A stretch of 64,000 nt of DNA from positions 22,532,464-22,596,463 of the forward strand of contig CM046296.1 of NCBI GenBank assembly GCA_025267735.1, given 5' to 3'. Both the position numbers and the translations under genes were made by a program. The stretch comes from Mactra quadrangularis. Taxonomy: Eukaryota > Mollusca > Bivalvia > Venerida > Mactridae. How positions within the stretch are numbered: the stretch's first letter is position 1; the number at the start of each line of letters is the position of its first letter. Shown here one piece after another: positions 1 to 12,147 of the stretch. Below the pieces are notes generated by a model. It was given only the letters and a program-made list of their open reading frames with translations. It was not told the DNA's origin and ran no database searches.

Positions 1-3000
1 AAACGTCTGATAATAGACATGTTTAAAGTACATGGTTTTCCTTAGAGTAAAAACTTGTAATTCTTCACAAACTCTTTTTATTACATGAATTCTGTATGCA
101 TACAACAAGTGATTCATGGTTTGTTTCGTGAACCACTACACATCAGATCACCACTTGCTCAACTATTCACAGCCCTAATGTACTCCATGCTTTTTATTAA
201 CTTCTTAAAAGTCCATCAATCAGAAGCCTAACCATAAAGAGTTATACAATAATGTATCATGTTAAAAATTGGGAATTTTCAAATGATGACTGACAGGTAA
301 TTTACAGGCTGTAAGCTTGCAACCGATTATCACATGTACCTAATAATTGTATAAAAACAATCATTGCTGATGGCCAATGTATTATCATTTTCAGTGGCTT
401 AACAACATATGTTAAGCCATTCAGGACGTTATAAAATCACTAGTAGACATATTTATTTAGTTGGGTTTAACCCAGTAGCAACACATTGTATAGGTCATAA
501 ACCTACTCACTGTGCCTGGAAAGGCTAAATCTCTGAATTTAGCGGTTAACCAACTACTAAGCACATACATTCGTCAGTGACTGACAACTGCCCTACATAA
601 TTAAAAATCATTGGTAAGAGGGAGAATGGGTGTAGAGATAACTTCATGACCAATTCCATGAAAGTATGCCCCACTCGGGAATTGAACCCACAACCCCTCC
701 ATCAGTAGACTTGCATGCTACCAACTGAGCTAGCCGGGCGGCTTCCAGTATGCTTCAATCCACCTCAACATTTCCTAAGCTAGCTAAGAAATAATCTTCC
801 ACACTTTAAAAGTAAAACCCATGCAAACTTTCATTGTAAATCTTACAATGTCACTTTTTCAGAGTAAAGACCAAGCTTAGCCAATTCAGTTCTAAAGTAC
901 AACACCAACAACCCTAACTTTCCCCAAAACTAAATCCCCCTCCCATTTACCTAACCCTACTCCCATGACAATCCCCAAATTTCCCCCACAATATTAATGT
1001 CTTAACTAGATAAAACTAATATGTAACTCCACAAGCCAGCAAGAATACAAATAATAGTGATCAAAAGCATTCCGAACCTTGAGCTGGGGGATATGAAGCC
1101 AATGGCTCTTAAAAACCCCAACAGACCGAACCCTCTCCATGGGGGGATGGGACAGCTGGGATGGGATATGCATGCAGGGACCTGAAATATCGGTGCAAAT
1201 CTCAGGTCAGACACGGACCACTCAAGCAAAAATGAAATCAAAACATTACATACAGTAAATTAAACAACAAAAAATGTAAGAATTAATTAAATAAACTAGA
1301 AAAGTCATTTGCTAATAAACAAAGTATGTACAAGCCATACAAGTACATTCATTGGATAAAGAATAAGTCATTTATTGAACCTGCAGACTGGAACACTCCT
1401 GCACATACCTGTACTAAACGCACCACAAGAAGTTGACTTATTCATTAGCCAAATGGATGTGCTATGTACAGTTAACACATATTTAAGTTTATAAACAAAT
1501 GGCATATCTAGAAAACAAAATGAAATAAAACTTACCAATTGTCAACTGTTACTGTAAAAATGTCTTCCAGTGTGTTGAATCGTAACCATTGGGTTTATTC
1601 ACTTTTCAAATCTAATGGAAGTTATAACATAACAGGGTTTTAATATAACAACTTGAATAAATACTTAACTTAAAACAGCATGCATCAACTTCCATGAGCT
1701 GAAAAAAAAAAGAAAAAAATATATGACAGCAGTATCACCAGAACATTGATCCACTTCATACAATCTGAAAACAAAACATGGTCAATACATATACACACAG
1801 GGGAAGTAGTATTGTGCCTAAAGTTTGACCCGACCTGAACTTCATGCAAGAATATTCAAATATTGATCACAAATGTAGTATTAATGCTCGATTACACCGT
1901 GGCCATGAGGATTATGTGTAGAAATGTAACACATAAATAAACTTGTATAATTTTACTTTTGCTGCTGAAGTGTAGAATAGGCATGGTATTGATTTTTGTC
2001 GGGATTGTGTGTAGATAATTATTAGAAGCAAATGTAAAAGATCAGAACAGGGTCAAAATTTACACACTATACAACAGTCTGATGACTACAATAGTCTGAT
2101 AATAAATTACATGCTAAATGATAGGGCTGCAATGGTTCACCGAACTACATTAAAACTGTAACGGAAGGTAGCCGGTACCAGTGTACCGTACCGTGACCTA
2201 AAAATCCAAGTGAACCGCGGTCTTTTTAAATATTGTCTAACATAAATTCCTATTGGTCATTAACAACGAATTTTAAATCAAAATCTCATTTCAAGACGAC
2301 AACAAACACATGTGTACCAAATTAACACAAATTAAATAAATTAGTTGTGACAATCAGTTACTATATGCCATTCATATATGTGTGTATATCGTATTAATTT
2401 TCTGTAGTAATCCTAAATTATTACGTAACAAACTACCATGTACACCGGGTATATTAATCTTGTTTGATGATGAACATGTGTTTGTAATTTTGAATTGAAA
2501 CTGATGTTAACAATTTAATATATGTTTCGGCATTTTTCAGTTTGTCGATGTTTGATAGCCCAGAGACATAGATAACATTCCCTGGATAGCCTAATAATAC
2601 AATGTCATAATTGCTATGTCTCATCGTGTAATCATAGACTCTTCTATAATTTAATTGTTACTTTAAAGAATTTTTAAAACAAGTGTGACCTTTTTTTTTA
2701 ATTGTTGACTCTATATGCTAAATTATTGGCAGGTTTTGAAAAGATACAAAATCCACGATCGCAGGAAATCAATTTTTTAGACTAACGTAAAATTAACTAT
2801 GACTCCCGTTATTTTATCATTTTATTTTTAGAAAATTCAAACATTACTTTTCCGTTCGTATTAATTTTTCCGTTCGTATTTTTCTGGAAAAAACCAAACA
2901 AACTATTTTTCAACGAATTTTCGTATTTTACCAGTGCAAGTGTAATCAAAATGTCGTTTGCTAATCGTGAAAGGAATAAAAGCGTATGTTGTGTATTGAT

Positions 3001-3759
3001 ATTGATGGATTAAAATGCGTTGGTGGTTTAAAGACGAGCAATTGTATGATTAACGCTTACAATTTAAAATCTTGCTCATTTTCGACACATACACCCAAAA
3101 CTCCCAACAAGTGAATCTTATTAAATCATAAACAAAACTTTAAAACTCAACAAAAGTAATTGCCTAAACAATCTTTATTGTCGTCATTTTACAACTTAAT
3201 TATGTCTTAATTAGTAATAATTAACTTCTTTAAATCCGTACGTGTGTACACGGTTATACACATGTTTATGACAACCGATACAACTATAAATCAATTTATT
3301 AAAAGTAGCATGTTATTGTACAAGTAAGCAATATTATGACATAATTTCAAAGTATACATTCTTATGAAAACAACAATAATTGTTGAGTACTTTCGAGTTA
3401 TCTTCCAAACAAAGGTTTCCATTTGATGTCCCTGTGACCTTGACCTTTGTCGTTTGGGCCTCAACATGTGCGCATAAAAAATACAAAAACCAATGATCAA
3501 TATGAATTATAATGCTATACGAATTCATAAAGATAAAACTCACCTCTACCAATGAATATAGCATGATATTACAAACATTCTGGACATTGTTTGCTTTTTT
3601 TCAGTGCTGTGTAGTTTCAAGTTTCAAAAATATTCATTTACTTAAATCTCAATAACCAATTCCTGAAAAAATAAAATATAGAGCAAGACCCTACGTAACA
3701 GAAGCTATGGCCAAATGAAAAATAAGTTACGGAGTGTTTTATATATAGGACTACAGGAC
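1..3759. other. Gene-free left edge apart from one SINE
   Basis: Apart from the SINE at 460-742 I see only AT-rich sequence. AGGGCTGCAATGGTTCACCG at 2124 resembles one hAT end, but no partner end was found. A hydrophobic minus-strand frame at 1002-1241 has no support as a gene. Confidence 0.5.
460..742 (-). mobile_element. SINE family A, near full length
   Basis: On the minus strand it reads from the tRNA-like head (GCTAGCTCAGTTGGTAGCAT, at about 742-690) through the shared body (CATACTTTCATGGAATTGG; CTGACGAATGTATGTG) to the TTGCTACTGGGTTAAACCC tail at 460-480. It is diverged from the copy at 56921. Confidence 0.88.
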
Positions 3760-3772
3760 AAGTGGTAACAAT

Positions 3773-4062
3773 ATTTATTTATTTTTTATTTATTGGAGTT
3801 AACGCCGTATCAACACAATTTAGGTCATTTCACGGCGTCCAGCGCACCTAACCTAGCTTTCCTGGACCATTGTGTATAACCAGTACTCACCTACCCTTCC
3901 ACAAGGCTGGAAACTTCTCCATATTATCTAATCAATGGAGGAAAATTGACATTATTGTCAAATTTTCATGGAAGGGTATAACCTCCCCGAGCGTGATTCG
4001 AACCCGCACCCCCTCGGGCATGAGTATCCAAATCCGCTACCAACTGAGCTATCAACCCGGGT
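3773..4062 (-). mobile_element. Complete SINE family B with 13-bp target duplication
   Basis: It has a different tRNA-like head (GTTGATAGCTCAGTTGGTAG; GGGTTCGAATCACG) and body (GGAAGGGTAGGTGAGTACTG), but its 3' end (GACGCCGTGAAATGACC then GTTGATACGGCGTTAA) matches family A. The duplication AAGTGGTAACAAT is at 3760-3772 and 4063-4075. Confidence 0.9.
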
Positions 4063-4366
4063 AAGTGGTAACAATGTAGGACTTGTGATCATTGACATAT
4101 AATAGCCATCTCCTTGTTAGATTGAATCCTATCCAGGGGCAGATACAGGATTTTTTCTAGGGAGGGGGGGGGTCCAAACTTTCTAGGGGGGATCTAAACT
4201 TTTGCACCACTAGGTACAATGTTATACACATTTTGCAGAATAATGCAACAAATTTATAATACAAACTACATAAACATCAAATCTATGTTAAGCACAGAGG
4301 AAAAATGACTACCCCCTGACCCCCGCTAGACCCGTCTGAGCCATCTACAGATAGAATAGCCTGGTA

Positions 4367-4975
4367 CAACCAATTTTCGATCAGCTAACGGTTAATTGCC
4401 GTGAAAGTCATACGTAAAGGACGAACAGCGTCTATAAACGCTGAAATACTGTTCAACAACAATTTAGCGGTAAAAATATGCAAAAAATACAACCTAACCT
4501 CAAATCATGTTTTAAATATCTGTTTTCTACGTAACTGACCTAATTTAACTAAACCGGAAGTTGCGCAACCTATTTTCGATCAGATGCTGATAAAGTATAC
4601 TGCGCGTCATAGATAGCGTAACAAGATGTCATAAACCATTATTTTAGATATTAAACACAATATTTAACTTTCACTTTCAATGATGCTGTCTGTCAGACGA
4701 CACGTTTCAAACAAAAAGAAAATGTTGGATTTAATATTTAAAACACATATTTACGATGTAAAATTTTGGGAATAGTGAAAATAACTAAAAATTTGTTGCA
4801 GGTTACTTTGGCACGATTTTTACCGATTGTATCCCCTTTAAAAACCGTCGGATGATAAACCTTCAGGGTGTGTAAACAAAACATGTGCCCGACAAAGCGG
4901 AAATGGCGAGTTTAGCCTGCATAACTAAAAATTTCCAGGGCCGATCGAATATTGGTTGTGATCGAAAATAGGTTG
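4367..4975. repeat. Nested inverted motif CAACCWATTTTCGATCAG
   Basis: Two left copies (4367-4385, 4566-4583) face two right copies in reverse (4939-4958, 4959-4975). It could mark the ends of one or two decayed elements of about 0.4-0.6 kb. No gene inside. Confidence 0.6.
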
Positions 4976-5311
4976 TGTCGGGATACCCCATTGTTTACTT
5001 CATATACTTGAGCAAGAAACTATATCCTGAACTTAAGCTCAGTATTGGGGTCCAGAAAGTGGACTTAAAAGTTCATATGAACAGTCAGAACTTTCATTAT
5101 CAAGCTTAAATAAACAAGTACATAAATTAATTAATTTCTTAACAATAAAAACAAACCTCTTGCACATCACAATTTCGCGCAACTTTGCTATTGGGTTTCC
5201 CAAATTCATACAATCTGATTGGTTCATACAGCTAATTTCATGACGTCAGGAAAATATAATCAAAGCACTGAAAGTACTGGAGTATTCATTGTTTTTAGAC
5301 TTATTCAATTT

Positions 5312-5507
5312 TTGTTGGGTTTTATGCTGTGGCAACACCTTATATAGATAATATCACAGCGGTCAGTCCACCTACTCACTGTTCCTGAAGAAGCTTTATC
5401 TCAGGATTTAGCTGTTAACAAACTACTGGGTGCATACTTCGTCAGTGACTGACGACTGTCCTACATGACTTAGAATCAGGGGAAGGAGACATAATGGCGG
5501 TAGAAAT
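5312..5507 (-). mobile_element. SINE family A, 3' half
   Basis: Carries the tail (GTTGGGTTTTATGCTGTGGC on the plus strand) and the body (CTTCGTCAGTGACTGACGAC), but lacks the tRNA-like head. Confidence 0.82.
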
Positions 5508-6274
5508 TATTAATGCCGTCGATTACATTTTTTTTCAAACTCCCTTCACAATAAAAATCTGCTTGAGTCATTTACAATATTGAACGATCGAATTTACGTA
5601 TTACTATGACTACTGTTGTAATTAGTCAAAGCTATTAACTGTTACAATATGATTATCGCATTGTTTAATAAGTCTGTGTGTCAATAATTTCTAATATAGG
5701 AGAGATTTAAAACTATGTCATTGTTATCTGTTATGTGTGCTACGTATTGCACATTTTTGAGTGAAGTTGGACTAACACCCTGCTGCTATTCTATGATTTA
5801 TATAGTAACTGAACAGAAAGTAATGTATTTAAACCCCATTTCTGCTTATCATAAATGTCTCAGAAATTAATTTTACCTGCACTGATGGTGTTTAAATGAT
5901 GAAGGTCAAAATTTACAGATATTAAGAATTAATTGTATGATAAATTTCTTTTTTTTCATTCGATAAGTTATATTTTTTGGATGATATGGGAACAACTGAA
6001 CAACAAACAACTACTAAGATTACTTAAGCCATCATGTATGAGGATTTTAGAGTCAGCATCCCTATAAAATAATCAAAGTGCTGAAAAGCACTGAAGCAAG
6101 ACTGTGTTGAAGGCTCAAAAACTTAAACAAACATCAATAGTTCAAGGTTTGGTCTACAGCTGGGCATCTTAACATAATCCTCACTTCATTTGTAGCAACT
6201 GCTGCATCAGCAAAGAAACAGCTTCTTTTACCAAGTTGTCAATTCAACGTTGGAAAAATTGCCAAAAACAAATG

Positions 6275-6680
6275 TTATGCATATTCGAATTTTCACGGCG
6301 AGGAGTTAACTGGACAGCAGATCTCAATGTAGGAAATATTGGAATAACTACGGCGAGTAGTCCATTGTACAGCTTACATAGCTTGATATACAGTATTGCT
6401 TTTTTGGGGCGAAGAAATTAAGTTCATTATAATCATTGTTAGGATATAATACTGCCCTTACAAATTCATGCATGATATGTATATTCAAAGTTTCACGGCG
6501 AGGAGTCTATTAAACAACAGTTATAAGCATAAGAAGTTTTCGAATTTGCATGGTGAATGGACTACTTGATTGGACCACATTGTATTATTCAACATTTGTT
6601 TTTTGGGGGGCCCAGAAATAACCATTTATTCCACTGTTAATATCATTATGAGTGTGAACTGTTCTAACAAATTCAAATTA
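6275..6680. repeat. Diverged tandem duplication, about 205-bp period
   Basis: GAATTTTCACGGCGAGGAGT (6288) and AAAGTTTCACGGCGAGGAGT (6487) start two units that both end with TTTTTTGGGG...AGAAAT (6400, 6600). A short open frame across the first unit is not a gene. Confidence 0.7.
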
Positions 6681-7419
6681 GCGTGATTAATGACCATCCT
6701 AATAGTGACCATCTAGGAAATAGGTTTAACTAATACAGGGTGTTAGTGTATTCTATGATACATAAAAATATGCAATAAAAAACAATTTTACCGTTTCGTT
6801 TCAAAATATTTCATTTTTAGTACCCCTACCCCATTTTCTTAAAAAAAAATAGTTTCAACGAAACTGTAAAGAAATTTTTTTAAATAAAGATAATAAAACT
6901 ATAGATTTTTTTCACATTTTCTTTATCAGTTACATATTAGCAATAATAAATAGATAACAAAGAAATATATTTCAGATGACATATATGTACTGTAAGTAGC
7001 TAGATATGGACATGTATTATTGAAAATGAAACAATTTCCACATGGCTGGAACTTGAATGTTGTAAGAAAACTTCTCTTATGACCTTGTTTTTCAAATACC
7101 ACTTTTAAAGCATACATCAAAATTTTCCATAATGTATTCTGCAGCAGAAAGAATGAGAAAAAATAACTTTACTGTCACTTTAAAAATTATTTGCGACAAA
7201 AACATAAGACCCTGAAATTTCAAATGATCTGTTTTCAGTGATAGTAATTCAGGGAAGTCCATAGTTGCAACACTTCTTTCATTTTACACTTATTTCTTGT
7301 AATACAACTGCAAACTATGTAAAAACATGCCTTTAGTAGGTAAGCTAAAAATAATTTAAACAAATATGGTGAATTTGTAACATAATATTCAAAATGAGAT
7401 GGAAATCACTGGTTATATA

Positions 7420-7792
7420 CAGTACCCACCAAAAGTTTGGAGACATGTTCACTTTTTAAGCCAACTGAATAATGTTCATCTCAAATTTGATAACTGTTCA
7501 TTTTGAAATGCTTCTTTGTATTGCTTTAATTTTTTGTTATCAATATAATTATAACTGAGAGTACAAAAGTAGCACAAAAGTTATGATTTGAAAAAAAAAA
7601 ATTCAGCACCATTTTGGTGGCTTTAGGATGTCAGATGCTGAATTTTCTTATGTTTTGTATTCATGAACTTTGTTTTCATTTCATCACAAACCATACTTGA
7701 ATATATTAAGAGTAATTATACTACAAAAATAATCATCAAAATTCAAGAATTGTAGTGGGTTTCTTTTGTCTGGAAACATTTGGTAGTTATTG
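7420..7792. mobile_element. Tc1/mariner-type MITE, copy 1
   Basis: A 373-bp element with inverted ends CAGTACCCACCAAAAGTTTG / ACATTTGGTAGTTATTG next to TA on both sides (7418-7419, 7793-7794). Homologous to 60573-60944. No coding capacity. Confidence 0.85.
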
Positions 7793-7798
7793 TATGTA

Positions 7799-8535
7799 CA
7801 GTACGCACCAAAAGTTTAGAGACATTTTCATATTAAAGGCTTATTTAATAGCTTTTAGCTAAAATTTGATGACTGACTGTTTTAAAATGCTTTTGTGATC
7901 ATTATCATTATAACTGAGACTACAAAAATAGCATAAAAACTGTGTTCTTTTGTGATCATTATCATTATATCTAGAGCTGGGTACCGCCAAGAAATTTTTA
8001 CCACTGTATACCACGGTTATTTACTACATACCACGGTATACCACAATGTAAGCCTTTACTATGTGCAGTAGGGCTATTAAATAAAAATACATGTTCATTT
8101 ATTAACTTTTGAGGCACGAAGTCCTTATTTAAGGGTAATTACTATTGCAACTTAATCATCCGTATATTTAAAAGTTTTTTCGCAAATTTATCAAAAATTT
8201 TGCCACCCCTGCTGACATATATAACGTGTACAACCAAAACCACGGGTACTACTAGTTCACGGATTCCGCTTGAGAGGAAGTTAAGTTATTCAATACAGGT
8301 ATTTCCGAAAAATACCACGGTATTGTACGGCGAGATAAAAAACCACGGTTACCGGTTTACCGGTAATACCGCGCACCTCTAATTATATCTGAGGCTACAA
8401 AAATAGCATCAAAACTGTGTTATGGAAATTTATTACAATAAACATGGTTTTGGAGGCTTTACGATGGAAGATGCTGTATCATATAGTGTTGCCATTATGA
8501 AATTTGTTTTCATTTTATCACAAACCATATTTAAG
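7799..8535. mobile_element. Tc1/mariner-type MITE, copy 2, interrupted by a hAT-type MITE
   Basis: It starts CAGTACGCACCAAAAGTTTA after a TA. Its interior continues on both sides of the insert at 7972-8381 (TGATCATTATCATTATATC, then TGAGGCTACAAAAATAGCAT). The right end is lost near 8535. Confidence 0.8.
7972..8381. mobile_element. hAT-type non-autonomous element with perfect 8-bp duplication
   Basis: A 410-bp insert with imperfect inverted ends TAGAGCTGGGTACCGCC and GCGCACCTCTA, flanked by ATTATATC at 7964-7971 and 8382-8389. The interior is rich in CCACGGTA motifs. The 8-bp duplication and TAGAGSTG ends are typical of hAT elements. No transposase frame. Confidence 0.9.
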
Positions 8536-9639
8536 TTTTTTTATTGTTATTTCTTTTTGTATTGCCTATGACTATGTTAATTAATGTTTTATAACTTCAT
8601 TCTTGCATAAATTGAATTTGTTACCTTTTTCTTAAAAGTAATCAATCTGCCATATACATTTATGTTGGATACCTTAATTAAAGTTACAATGAAATTATAC
8701 TTATTATATCTCATATACAATGAAAGACAAACTGTTTTGGACATCTTTAGTGTAAGCAGGAACGAATTGCAATTGTCACGCCACCTTATATTTTGTCTAT
8801 TGATTTGTATAATAAATCATTGGTGCATACCATCATTTCTCCCTAAATGGTTACATAACTAGAGTTTCCATTTTTATTAGAAAAATCAAGTTTTACTTCT
8901 TGATACAATCTGATCAGTGTTCATGTAGTAAATTCATATGAACAGTAGTGTAGCTGTTTGATATCTATATTCCAGTCAGAGACTCAGAGCCTACAGTACA
9001 TGTATTACATAATTATATCAATCTTGATATTCAATTGCCTGAATAAGTTTAAAACCAGTCAGTTTATATTGTTTCATTGTAATTTTGTTAAATTATAACT
9101 GCAGACTGATGCAGGTTCAAGATTCTATCCTTAAAAAAATGCAAGTTCCACTAGCAATGAAGCTGGACAGTGTAAATACAGACCAAAATGACTGAAACCA
9201 AGCCTTTGTCACTGGACAAATAGTTTGGCATCTCATTGGTCATTTTTCCCTTTCATTGATTTCTACAGTATAGAATGCTGTAAATATTTTGTATATTCTG
9301 TTTCTTTGTAACATCAATAATTCAATTTATTGTTCACATTCAAGAACTAAAGTATCATTAAATGTACTAAATTGTAAATAATTGATTTCATTTTGTATTC
9401 ACCCACAAATAAAATTATAAATTAGTTCAGTAAGATCAACAGGCAACAGTGATCATAGAATTTCTATTAGAAACAAATGGAACCTTGGTTAAAGAACCAT
9501 GGACCCTATTGAAAAAAGAAAGACCCATGAAACAGATTGGGTAGAGATATAACTCTTTACTTTAACAATTTGATAGGGAATCATTTGGAATCTAAAGATG
9601 TAGTATCCTGTCATCAGTGACATAGATCCCTACTGTAAA

Positions 9640-9765
9640 ACTGGCTACCTTATATCACCTCACATGACTGGAGTGTGGAACCTGCTGCCTGGCCACCTAG
9701 CAATAGATCCCAGTCTTGACATCTTCAAGAAGGGGCTTACTCAGATATTAACAAAAAGTGATTAA
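9640..9765 (+). mobile_element. Probable LINE reverse transcriptase C-terminal remnant
   Basis: A short reading stretch VWNLLPGHLAIDPSLDIFKK, then GLTQILTKSD and a stop, matches the usual end of CR1/Jockey-type ORF2 (a WN-LP...L-S-FK-L pattern). No other part of the element is visible. Confidence 0.45.
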
Positions 9766-10759
9766 ACAACAATGTTAACTGTACAGTTATGTAAGATTTT
9801 AACCATTTGCACCACACCAAAGCTCTAAATAACCTTTCTTTGCATTTGTGACAATGTATCAAAGAGGGATATTGCATAGTAGGAAGGAGGTTTGACAAAG
9901 TAACAATCTCAGGCCCGTAGGAACAGCAGGGAGGGGGGGCTAGAGGGGGGCTTAGCCCCCCCCCAATATTTTCAGCAGTTATAGTGATTGAGGATCTTTA
10001 TTTAATCTGTCACATTAAATTGATTGATACATGTGTGCTTTTTTTGACAAAATCACTTTTTATGGAACAAGATGCTCAAATGCAGAGTAAAATTGAACAT
10101 AAACATAAGTCGGAAACGTTTTCTTTTTCTGAAAATAAATCTCAACAAATTAGCCCCCCCCCAATCTGAAAATGCTTCATACGATTACGTGCTTGAATCT
10201 TAGTACCTGGAACATCCACGGGACAATATTTCAAATAACACCCCACAGTTGAAGATGTGAAAGATAAGTATCCCAAATTTCGTCTGCTTGTTGGTTGAAA
10301 TCCTATTTATAAATTCCAGAAAATCCGATTGTGATGAAAGTGAGGTTAACAAAACAGGCATAACAATGTAATTGATACATTAAATAAATACCAACTACGC
10401 ATCATACCAAGATTGTTAGACCCCTTTATGTCTCCTTTAATGATATATCCACTTCATTTATCATCTAGCGGTAACAAAATCCGTGAAAATTGATAAAATT
10501 CCGTCTACAAACTGCACTGTGCATAATCGGAACCGCCATCTTGTTTGGTCTATTTTTAGAACAAATTATGTCAACTTACAATGATAAGGAATATTTTTAG
10601 ACGAAATCGATTTTTTTCCCTTAAATATTCCCTTACCTAAGGTTTTACCTTAGGTGCTTCGTGAATACCATCTAAGATATTTTCCTCAGCTAAGGTGAAT
10701 TTTTCCCTAAAGAAAAAAAATCCTAAGGAACTTCGTGAATACGGGCCCAGGCTTCGACC

Positions 10760-10833
10760 CAATCTCTCATACAGAGTTGTCGATCCTTACAGTGATCTAA
10801 GATCACTGTACGACAACTCTGTATGAGAGATTG
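10760..10833. mobile_element. 74-bp near-perfect palindrome with 9-bp duplication
   Basis: CAATCTCTCATACAGAGTTG is repeated inverted as CAACTCTGTATGAGAGATTG, meeting at AGTGATCTAAGATCACT. GCTTCGACC flanks both sides (10751-10759, 10834-10842). Confidence 0.88.
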
Positions 10834-11211
10834 GCTTCGACCTAGTTCTATCTCAAGTGAACTGTCATCACTAGCATAATTCGGACTAGATACATGATCA
10901 TAAGTGTCACACCGCTTCGTGCGGTTTAGATCGTCACAGTAATCTTTAATCCCTCAATAATTACGCTCATAGATTAAATAACTAGATGGTACAGGCTTCT
11001 TTTGACATTTTTCATTGCCGTAAACAAAGCAGCCATTTTGATTACTATGTTTGACTGCGTATCGATTTTTGACACGACCGTACCAAACAATTATCGACAG
11101 CAGTAAACCAGTCAATTTTATCTAACGTAGTGATATAAGTCCAGGGAACCAGGTTGATGGTCGTCACGTGACTATAGTGATACGGGAACGTAGTTTCATT
11201 CATAATTTTTC

Positions 11212-11445
11212 ATGAATGAAATCGATGTATACATCCGCGATTGTCAGTTACGTAATTATTTTTCTACCATTGTTCACAAATTTGTCAATACTCGGTTTCA
11301 CTTTGAAGAAAGGTTTGATGTAGATCGAGTTAAATGCGTAATTAAATTGACACGTAGGAATACACAGATGATCGATGAAACAAAAGAACTATTTGCGAAC
11401 TATTTTATAGCCGGATGCTGTTCGGTTTCGTTGATTAGTATATAG
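11212..11445 (+). CDS. Small unassigned open frame, 77 codons
   Basis: An ATG-started frame with gene-like, charged composition (FHFEERFDVDRVKCVIKLTR, QMIDETKELFANYF). I do not recognise it, and no splice partners or neighbours are evident. It could be an exon of an unseen gene, a transposon remnant or chance; low confidence. Confidence 0.2.
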   Translation: MNEIDVYIRDCQLRNYFSTIVHKFVNTRFHFEERFDVDRVKCVIKLTRRNTQMIDETKELFANYFIAGCCSVSLISI

Positions 11446-12147
11446 GTCAATAGGTCAGTATAGGACTCCGATCGGAATACCGCTATTATAACAGAGTATT
11501 CATTGTTAAAAACAATGAATACAAAAACCATACAAACCGGTTTCGTTCCGTATCACGGAAAACACTCCAAAACTTGGCAAAAGCACGTTGGTGCCAATTG
11601 TCACAGGTTCTGAAGCATACATCTTCTCAGCTAGGTGAAGGATGTGATGACATTCTGGTCTGCAAATATAGACAGAAGACGCACATATGTAATAAAATAG
11701 TGAGACAAGACATGCGCATGGTGGACTATGTGACAATGTGCTCCAACATTTTAATCAAAAATACATATAAAATGGCAATGACAACCATAATGAAGTAATG
11801 CAAAATAAACAATGGAAACATGTGAACAATAACAAAACGTACGTACCTGCAAATATAAGCAAAATATGCAACCATTTAATAAAATGTAAGACACGACGAA
11901 AGTAATCACTAGTTCACGTGCACCGTTTTGTGCTTAATGCGCATGCGTGTCGTTAGAGTAAAAAGAAAACGACTCAATGCAACATCGTTGTCGTCACTTG
12001 ACGGTGAAATGAAAAATTAATGAGATTTTAAATAACTTAAAAGGAGGGCGTGATAAATTAATGGATAATGATTAAAGATAAATCATTATAACCAAAGAAA
12101 TAAATACCTTTCATACATGAACGAATAGCTAAGGCTCTTTGGAATGA

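Larger units (their letters stand above)
8536..12147. other. Mostly anonymous sequence with small repeats
   Basis: Holds the LINE remnant at 9640, a C-rich block (GGGGGGCTTAGCCCCCCCCC at about 9945, again TTAGCCCCCCCC at 10150), the palindrome at 10760 and the unassigned frame at 11212. No multi-exon gene is visible. Confidence 0.5.

Noticed and set aside
1002..1241. 79-residue hydrophobic minus-strand frame
   Set aside because: It looks membrane-like in composition, but no homology, splice partners or start context support it; possibly a repeat remnant.
2124..2220. hAT-like end AGGGCTGCAATGGTTCACCG
   Set aside because: No matching opposite end or flanking duplication found nearby, so no element could be delimited.
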